Shown one piece after another: positions 56,886 through 64,000 of a DNA stretch of 64,000 nt; position 1 is the stretch's first letter, and each line of letters opens with the position of its first letter. Location: contig OX453277.1 of assembly GCA_949710005.1 (NCBI GenBank), positions 1,439,501 through 1,503,500 on the forward strand. The letters are read 5' to 3'. The notes under the pieces were generated by a model. The model saw only the letters and a program-made list of their open reading frames with translations. It had not been told where the DNA came from and searched no databases. A program made the translations under genes and the position numbers. The DNA is from Ricordea florida. Taxonomy: Eukaryota > Cnidaria > Anthozoa > Corallimorpharia > Ricordeidae.

Positions 56886-56992
56886 GGTTTTAAGATGGAG
56901 TTGTAAAATTCAGCTCCTGCAAACGATTATACAATAATAAAAACAAACTGCCTTCGACGATTTGCTGCACCTATGGTGAAGGCAAATGTTAG
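56886..56992 (+). pseudogene. Dead copy of TGF-beta ligand exon 1 (3' part)
   Basis: ATGGAGTTGTAAAATTCAG and the following TGCAAAC, then AAACAAACTGCCTTCGACGA, match the end of exon 1 at 61527-61640 of the ligand gene. The Tyr codon of LELYNS is a stop (TAA), about 17 nt are missing after TGCAAAC, and the splice donor GGTAAATG is GGCAAATG. It is therefore a degraded paralogous or duplicated exon, 4.4 kb upstream of the live gene and in the same orientation. Confidence 0.75.
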
Positions 56993-58849
56993 AGAAGAGT
57001 GTGCATTCTTTTGTTGTATAGTTTTTACTTCTTATATGCTCTGTGTATTACAAAACACGACCTCAGTTTGACGACTTGCTCTGTAACAATAAATGTATTT
57101 AACTTGTGAGTTGGCTAAAATAGTTATATTGTAGCTGTGCGAAGTGCGTTTTGGACTACATGTTGATAATGCGCAAGACTTTGTCACTGTTTAATTGCAA
57201 ACCTAGGTCCATTATATTTTGGGAAATAAATGACTAAATTTATTTTTCAATCGTAGTCTGGAGAAATCCACTAGATATTATAGCAACCCTGGCTTAATGC
57301 ACTATCGTTAAAAGGCTGCTATTACGCTGCTTGTGCGAAACCTGAAAGTGGGCATGCATTGGGTACTAGAGGTTTGAGTGAAACAGGTTAAGAAAAATCA
57401 AAGTAGGACTATGGTGAACTCGTGGATATGTTTACAAAACAGAGAAAAAAGAAATAATTTAAAAATTAATGAGGTGTTTTTTCAGAGTTGTGATTGAATG
57501 AACTTGAAGATAATTTTAATAATCTATAATCACAACATAAAAGTGACCCGGGAGCTGAGTAGCTTTTTGAAATAAACATACAGTGAGTACATGACGCCAA
57601 TCATTTGACTACACTAGGCATCAGTTATAAGGCAGGTGGCAAGCATACAGTTGTTAAAAAATTTGATAACTTAACATAAGGGTAAAGGATTAAATGGCAC
57701 CGAAACCAAATGTAGTTCTGGTATCCTGCTGCTCACTGTCTGTGTGTTCAAAGTAACAGGGTCCTTCTGAATAAGGTCTGAATTTTGTTGCCATGACATT
57801 GTCAATTTTATCATTATTATAGTTTTTGTTGTCTACAAGTCTATTCAATGTATGCAACAGAAATATCCACCTTGATTCTGCAGCTGATAATGAACAAAAC
57901 CATGTAGGATAGCCCAGCTGATGTGATGATCTTAAAATCATTAAGACTCTCAATCCTTTATCAAGTTGAATTAGTTTATTTACCGTACAATCTCATTTTA
58001 GGTTATCAGTGGTATATATATTCAGGGTTGCACTTAAAAAAAATCACACTTGCCATCATTAATACAGCAATACATCTTTGTTTTTATCCTTATAACTTCT
58101 TGTTTTTACAATGTAAATATGATGAGTCACACAACAGTAAGCAAAACAGGTAAGCCTATTTTTCCAACATGTCTACTTCAACACAATCTAGTTCACTTCA
58201 AGGTAAATTCGGAAATCAATAGACAGAAAACTTTTCATTGTAACGGCTTGTGGTGTATTGTATATAATATAACGCTTAATACATTTTCTACATGACTTAC
58301 TCTTTTCGAACCCTGGTTCTCCGTCACGGCATGCGCCTCTATATTTAATGGTAAGCGTTGACATACTTCTTGACCGTCCCAATACTTTTCCAACTCCATT
58401 CCTGTTAGTACTAACACTTAAATCAGTAGAAAAGTCCTCCATGCGATGTTTCTTATCCAGGTTGGCCGCAGAAGTTCTTCGGTTTCACATCATGGATTCG
58501 TCAATTTATTCTGTTTTCAGTAGTGGTTTCGTTCAATAACGAGTACTCATTTCGCTCAAATAAATTCTCATTCAAGTGCTAATTTCGCTCTATGAGTTCT
58601 CATCAAAGCTTACTATATTAGCAAGAGATTTTCTCATCTTCAGATCACTTTCGAGCCAACTGAAATTCATATACTGCTTGTAATCTTGGGGGCGGTCGAT
58701 GGCGGTCGATGTCGGAAAAGCGAATAGTTATCATCTGTTCACGTTTAGCGCCTGGCCGAGTAAAAGGCTCATGAAATTCAGTCTCCAAGTTGGTCATTGT
58801 CCTAACTGGAAACATTTAAACTCCTTTTGATTTTAGTAAGACCGCTAAT

Positions 58850-59040
58850 GAGGCCCTGTTAGTGAGGTTGTTTATGTCGCGCGTCTGAGTTTCAAACCTT
58901 TTCACGTCGCAATTTCGGAAGGTCGAAGGTCGCTGTCGTAATTTCCCGTGAGCGGCTCGTCGTTCGTCGCCATTTCAGGTCCTTTATGTCGCCGTTTCAA
59001 GGCCACGTCGCTTGTCGAAATTTGCCCCTAACAGGGCCTC
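58850..59040. mobile_element. Nested 191-bp TIR element in Helentron copy 2
   Basis: Perfect 13-bp termini GAGGCCCTGTTAG and CTAACAGGGCCTC, flanked by GCTAAT on both sides as a 6-bp target duplication. Same position as in copy 1, so it was inserted before the Helentron multiplied. The ATG used in GGT-B exon 1 is ACG here. Confidence 0.8.
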
Positions 59041-59214
59041 GCTAATCGTCCTCTTAAGCTACAAAATCATTACAAACTCTGGCAACGGTACGATAAACGT
59101 TCAGCGTGAACTTTCATCAACAGACTTCCGTGACTTCGGTCACGACAATTGTCGTCTTCATATCGGTGCCCCCGAGTTCTATCCGACTAATTACGAAGTG
59201 TGTCTACACTGGAG

Positions 59215-59269
59215 TGAGTGAGTGAGTGAGTGAGCGAGTGAGTGAGTGAGTGAGTGAGTGAGTGAGTGA
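59215..59269. repeat. (GAGT)n microsatellite
   Basis: About thirteen GAGT units with one GAGC interruption, near the 5' end of Helentron copy 2. Confidence 0.95.
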
Positions 59270-59334
59270 CAATTTGCATATCGGAGTCCCCACAAAAACT
59301 CGCAAATACGCTTCGCGTATCCACGAGTTAAAAA

Positions 59335-61326
59335 TGGCTAGGAGTAGCCCCAAATCCAACTCAATCAACCTTGGTGGGCTGGTCACGGTTTATTACTAAT
59401 CACTTTAACTGCGCCACTAAACTTAACGTGACTATTAATTTCCTTTTAGGCTTCTTTTTGTTCCTGGGCCTCGTAATGGCGTGGCGCACTTGCACCCCCG
59501 TCCCTCCCCATCCCCCTTCTCTATTGAAATGAATAAGCAGCAACGCTGCGGCAACTGAAAATCTTAAAACTTGGCAGGATTTTAATGCAAACCAAGTAGA
59601 ATAAACAGGCATTGATGATGTATTTCTCCTGTGTATTACTGACGATAGCAGTCAGGTCCACTGTTTTAGTATTGCAGTTAGGCAATTTTTCTCTTGGACG
59701 AACATGATCAAAAAAAAATTTGTGAGGGTAAGGCAACTCTTAGTTACATTGCAGGGATTTTTGCATTGTAACTAAACTATAAAATCTTAACCTGAAGTCT
59801 TCATTTTACCTCCCTGTTATTAAGCAAAAACTAACTAAAAGTTGTTTGATTGCAATCGCACAAACAATAATCGGTTTTTATTATTTATCTTTCATTAATG
59901 GAATACAGTTTGCGGTTTATAAATAGTTTAAGGCAGATTCCTGACCCAACACCTTTGGCTGATCTTAACAAACTTTGTCTAGCTGCCAGTTTTGTTGTGT
60001 TTCGATCATGATCACCCCACCAAGATACACAAATAATCAGTTCGGCAGAGGTCCACGTTTTTAAGTTATCAATTACGACAGATATTAAAGAACATTTTTT
60101 TTACGTACTCTTGGCCTTATGTCGTAGATTGTATCATTTAAGTCTTCGCCAAGGTCGCTCCATGTAATTATTTAATTAACGCGACTTAATTGTAAGACAA
60201 TGAATGATCTTCTTACGATGGCATTGAACGTTTCCTAATGTCGTGATCAATAGCTTTTATATTTCAGGTAGATATATCTGAGCAGAATATCCTGGAAGGT
60301 GTCCTTTTAGTCCAAATGGTTTGGACGATTCATCGTCGCTTTCTTTCGACCTCTCTCAGATGTTCACAGAAAGGAAGACCGAGGTTCCCTCCCGTTTCGC
60401 AGATGTATATATCTTCTTTCAAGCTTTCAGGTGCATTTTGTGCAACACGTAAGTGCAGCTGGAGAATATATTTTGATTTTTGGTCTCCGGCGTTATAACA
60501 AACCCGCTTTTTGCAACTCAGCATAATACAGACGACTCCACTAGATTTGTGTGTGATGGAAATTGTCACGGTGCGACTACTCAAACCAAGGCCAACCAAA
60601 TAAATTTTCATACAAATTTTGAATGTCTGTTTTTGGTGCTGAGCAACAGATTTGTGGCGAGTTTCTTCCAACTAAGATGATTCTTTTTCAATCTCGGTAT
60701 GTTTTGCACAGTTATACAGCAAATTATATGAATTTTAAGCGAAATTTATTATATCTCACAGTTAGTACGCGCGCTGTGATTGGTCAATTTAGCGGGCCAG
60801 ACTTCACCGTACGGCCCACTAGATTCAAAAGTTTGTTTTAAGATATAAAAAATATCTTACAAACCTCGTTTTGTCGGTCCGTACTGTAAGTTACGGATCC
60901 TCGTTTTTTCCTCTCGGATTTGTAGAGATTCTACTAATTAGATAATTGATAGTGATTGGATAATCGGTGTGAAAATTTGTTTGGGGGCCTTGCTGCGAGT
61001 AAGTGCACCGTAAAACACAAATAAAGTAATGATTAAAAGATGGTATTAGTTTCATTCTAAACGAAAAACAAAACATCTTTTGTTAACTCAAAAATGACAA
61101 CCGTCTGCCAATAGCAGGGTAAATGGTCATGTGATACTATCTGGTTTTGAAAGCCACAGTGAACGCGAACCTTAAACCTCTGTATTATCTTCAAAAGGAA
61201 AAGTCATCGTCGAATCAAAATATTGTAATTTAATATTGTTTTAAGTCCCTTTTATTAGAGAAGTCTCTCATATCGCGCAGTAACTTGTCCGGCTTCGGTT
61301 CTGTGTTTTAATTTACACAACTTGAC
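59335..61326. other. Interval upstream of the TGF-beta ligand gene
   Basis: No coding exon, RNA gene or clear repeat was recognised. It should contain the ligand gene promoter and 5' untranslated region. Confidence 0.4.
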
Positions 61327-63540
61327 ATGGCAGAAAGACTGTATTTTGCTTTCTTTGTTGTTTTGTGTTTTGTATCTACGGGAAACGATGTGACGGGCTT
61401 GAAACACAGCAAAAGGGCTAATGTTCTGTATCGGAGGCGTCGCTGGAAACATCATCATCCAATGGAGAATATCTCGTACGTAAAGAGTGAGACGGTTGCC
61501 ATTCCCCGACTTCCCCCTGATTTTATGTTGGAGTTGTACAATTCAATCTCTGCAAACTCGGATACCACTTTGAAGAGAAGTGCTGAAAACAAACTGCCTT
61601 CTACGATTCGTTGTATCTTTGGTCAAGGTAAATGCCAGACTTGGATGCTGTAATATATTAACGCTGTAACAATTCCTGTTATTTAAGTTGTGATATAACA
61701 AAAAGGTGATAATTGCCTTATTGTAGTTCAGACAATGATAATTGAGAGCAATGTTTAATCGTGATTAGCTCCTGTGATACTATGGGAACTGTTCAGTAGA
61801 TCAGCTATTGATGTCTGTTTAATTCAACTTTTCTGTCGCCACAGTTGAAATTGTGATTATAAGCATTGTGTCGAGCTGTGCTTTTATATGGATGTTTGAC
61901 TGTTAGCGTATTGTTCTGAAGATAACCATTGTACAAATCACAAACAGTAAGCAGTGTTTGAGGCTTCCTCTAATTACTAGTTAAAAGTCGGATGACTGAA
62001 TTGTGATCAAAACCACTCCGTCCAGAGGGAGTTAAATGACTGTTTTAAATTTAACGACTAAGCTCCTTGTGCAAAAGAAAACGAGGCAACGCAAAATTGG
62101 CCGGCTTGCCTGCTAACCACGAACAGTAGTGTTTGAGGTTTCCTCTGATTAAAAGTGAGATGAAATTGTTATCAAAACCATTGCGGCTCAACGGAAATAA
62201 CATTTTGTTTTGGTTTAAATGAAATAACGTCACCCTAACTTGATTGGCCAAGCTGAATCACGAACAGTGAGCAGTGTTTGACGCATTCTCTGAGCGACGG
62301 ATGAGATAGTCGGATCAAACCCACGCTTCGCGAGGGGATAACAAGTTGTTTTGGATTCCAGGCTCAAACTGATTATAGAAAAAGTATATAACTTGAATGT
62401 GGCCCAGTTCATGATCATTTACACTAATGAATTGTTTTAGGCTTCGTCTACTGTACTTATGTGCCAGAATTTAAAATTGCGATTAAAACTACTGCTTCCC
62501 GAAGAGACAAATGACTGTTATGGATTTTAGGAGCTTGCAAATAACAAAAAAGCAACGATACAACTTTAAGTGTCCTGGTAAAAATGCGATTTTATTTAAA
62601 CGTCACTATTAATTTGATCAAAACAATTGTGTCTAGAGGGCATAACCGGATGTTTTGGATCTTAGGTGCAGGCTTTTTATTAGAAAGGCAAACAAGAAGC
62701 ATCAGTTCACGAGACAGAGTGTGGTTCTTCAGAGCGCAAGTGAAATGTGATCTGGGATTCGTCTCAGAGAATTTTAAATTTAGATGTAAAATATGAATGA
62801 AGACATAATTTTGAACAAAATGTTAATTATTACGACTGAAATTTGGTATCTATATACTTTTCCGCAGCGACAATAACCATTGTTATCTTCAATTCATTTA
62901 TTCATGAACATTATTCTAACTTAATATTTAATCTTCATTCAATGTACTAAATCCATGCGCGTGATTGGCTAAACTCAATCACGTGATTTTATGATACGTC
63001 ACGTCATCACCTAGTAACCGTGCACTAATGAGAATACATCATGCCATCACACAACGACTGGCATCAAAATGGCAAGTTTTGTATTTCATTGAACTCAGAT
63101 TGAATATTAAAAGGGTTAGAGACTTGAAATTCGTGGTTTGTTTACAAATACACGCACTTGCTGGCTGTAAAATGAACTCGAAATTGTCAATACTGCACTC
63201 AGCTTCGCTTCGTGCAGTATTGACAATTTCTCGTTCATTTTACAGCCAGCAAGTGCGTGTATTTGTAAACAAACCACTCATTTCAGTCTCTAATCCGTAA
63301 TTAATTAGAGTGGTTTTTTTCTCCTACTTTTATTCTTTTCAGTCTTATAATGGTATTCCCTCAAACTAAAGTGAACCTTTCAGCTTTTCACGTTTTTACG
63401 TAGATTCGGCACCCGATTGATAAAACGTTTTAGTTAGCTCATTTGCTAGTTAAGTGCTCGGAGATATTAGCTGCATAAGCTACTCCAAAATCCGAGGGTA
63501 AATAAAGTCATGTATGTGTGTATGCATGTATGTATGTGTG

Positions 63541-63573
<33 letters not shown>

Positions 63574-64000
63574 GTAACATACTCCCTGCGTAGAATTATT
63601 ACTCGTTTATTGGGAGCTGATATTGTTATTGTTGTTTCTTTTAGTAACTCAGAAAGGGAAGGATAAATATTTCTTCAACGTATCTGGTGTTCCGGCTGAT
63701 GAGTACATTCTGTCTGCAAAAATCCACGTTGAAATCCTCAGAGGTGACATTTCAGCTCAGTCTAGACGGCCTTATATATTCCTCTTTGACCAGCGGCATA
63801 AGAAAGCAGTTCACGTTGTTCGCACTCGCCGTAAAACCCGCGAATGGGTGGAATTTCCAGTTCGCTCTTTGGTGAAGAGATGGATTCACTTTCCTCGCTG
63901 GAATCAAGGCGTTTCTTTAAGATCCAATGAAATTCAAAGATCCGTTATTTCTGACAAGGAACCGATGCTAGTGGTGTACACCAGCTACAAACAGGATGAG
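61327..64000 (+). CDS. TGF-beta/BMP-family ligand (5' part)
   Basis: Secreted growth-factor precursor. Exon 1 (61327-61627) begins with ATG and a signal peptide (LYFAFFVVLCFVSTG). It then has a basic patch (YRRRRWKHHH) and the propeptide motif PPDFMLELYNSIS, which corresponds to the PP-x-x-M-L-x-L-Y block of BMP and GDF prodomains. It ends in phase 1 at GTAAAT. Exon 2 starts at 63645 in phase 1 and runs to the window edge. It continues the prodomain with YFFNVSGVPADEYILSAKI, EWVEFPVRSLVKRW and LVVYTSY. The furin site and the cystine-knot mature domain are outside the window, so the BMP, GDF or Nodal subgroup cannot be fixed. Intron 1 (2 kb) holds degenerate tandem units and a long palindrome. 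Confidence 0.85.
61935..62560. repeat. Degenerate ~140-180-bp tandem units in intron 1
   Basis: Four units start near 61940, 62118, 62259 and 62430. They share AACAGT..GTGTTTGAGG, then a GATCAAAACCA-type block and a GAGGGA..AATGACTGTTTT-type block, ending near AGGCTC or AAGCTC. Divergence between units is high. No coding signal. Confidence 0.5.
63114..63296. repeat. 183-bp palindrome (MITE) in intron 1
   Basis: Arms of about 80 nt pair almost perfectly. GTTTGTTTACAAATACACGC is on the left and its exact reverse complement on the right; the inner arms GAAATTGTCAATACTGCAC and GTGCAGTATTGACAATTTC close on a CAGCTTCGCTTC loop. It lies 350 bp before ligand exon 2. Confidence 0.85.
63508..63572. 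repeat. (ATGT)n microsatellite
   Basis: About sixteen TATG/TGTG tetramers lie 70 bp upstream of TGF-beta ligand exon 2. Confidence 0.95.

Larger units (their letters stand above)
57398..59334 (-). mobile_element. Helentron/Helitron2-like element, copy 2
   Basis: Collinear with 27035-29029, sharing both ends. AACTCGTGGATA lies at 57417-57428 and its reverse complement at 59318-59329. It contains the same frameshifted Helitron N-terminal segment (LGYPTWFCSLSAAESRW, near 57800-57900) and the same nested 191-bp element. Small deletions distinguish it from copy 1. Both copies are non-autonomous. Confidence 0.7.

Overview
The window looks like metazoan, most likely cnidarian (anthozoan: coral or sea-anemone type) nuclear DNA. 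It is AT-rich, its genes are broken by GT-AG introns, it is dense with degraded transposons and palindromic MITEs, and it carries a gene built from repeated ShKT domains, which anthozoans have in abundance. The taxon is inferred; no species marker was seen. All exon models were built by hand from reading frames, splice sites and intron-phase agreement, with no transcript support.

Four kinds of protein-coding gene are supported. (1) Three gamma-glutamyltransferase (GGT) paralogs lie on the minus strand: GGT-A (5' part only, 1-2528, running off the left edge), GGT-B (15668-23833, 8 exons) and GGT-C (35798-43043, 8 exons). B and C share every internal intron position and phase, and exons 3-7 have identical lengths (193, 305, 140, 188, 241 nt), so they are tandem duplicates. 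Their first exons are unrelated, and the proposed first exon of GGT-B lies entirely inside a dispersed TIR repeat. (2) An NR2/COUP-like nuclear receptor (8792-14596, plus, 3 exons) sits between GGT-A and GGT-B. (3) A secreted cysteine-rich protein with three ShKT domains (47585-53254, minus) is built from six exons, all joined at phase 1. (4) The first two exons of a TGF-beta/BMP-family ligand (61327-64000, plus) run off the right edge; a dead copy of part of its first exon lies 4.4 kb upstream.

The rest is mostly mobile DNA. Two related Helentron/Helitron2-like elements (27035-29029 and 57398-59334) share asymmetric terminal inverted repeats and a nested 191-bp TIR element, the same sequence that forms GGT-B exon 1. 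A MULE-like family with perfect 9-bp target duplications is represented by a 63-bp hairpin (2843-2905) and a 1.1-kb element holding an integrase zinc-binding fragment (45287-46399). Other pieces are a long-TIR element made of ~16-bp subunits (31218-32194), a peptidase-C76-like transposon ORF (29475-30404), LINE and Ty3/Gypsy remnants inside GGT introns, a Crypton-like fragment, hammerhead-ribozyme cores typical of Penelope-like elements, tRNA-derived SINE heads, a ~106-bp minisatellite family at three loci, and a ~1.7-kb degenerate hexamer array in GGT-C intron 5 that stops about 55 bp short of the exon 6 splice acceptor.

Functionally the genes do not form one pathway. The GGTs are type II membrane ectoenzymes that cleave glutathione, the nuclear receptor is a transcription factor, and the ShKT and TGF-beta genes encode secreted proteins. 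No rRNA, functional tRNA or CRISPR array was seen.
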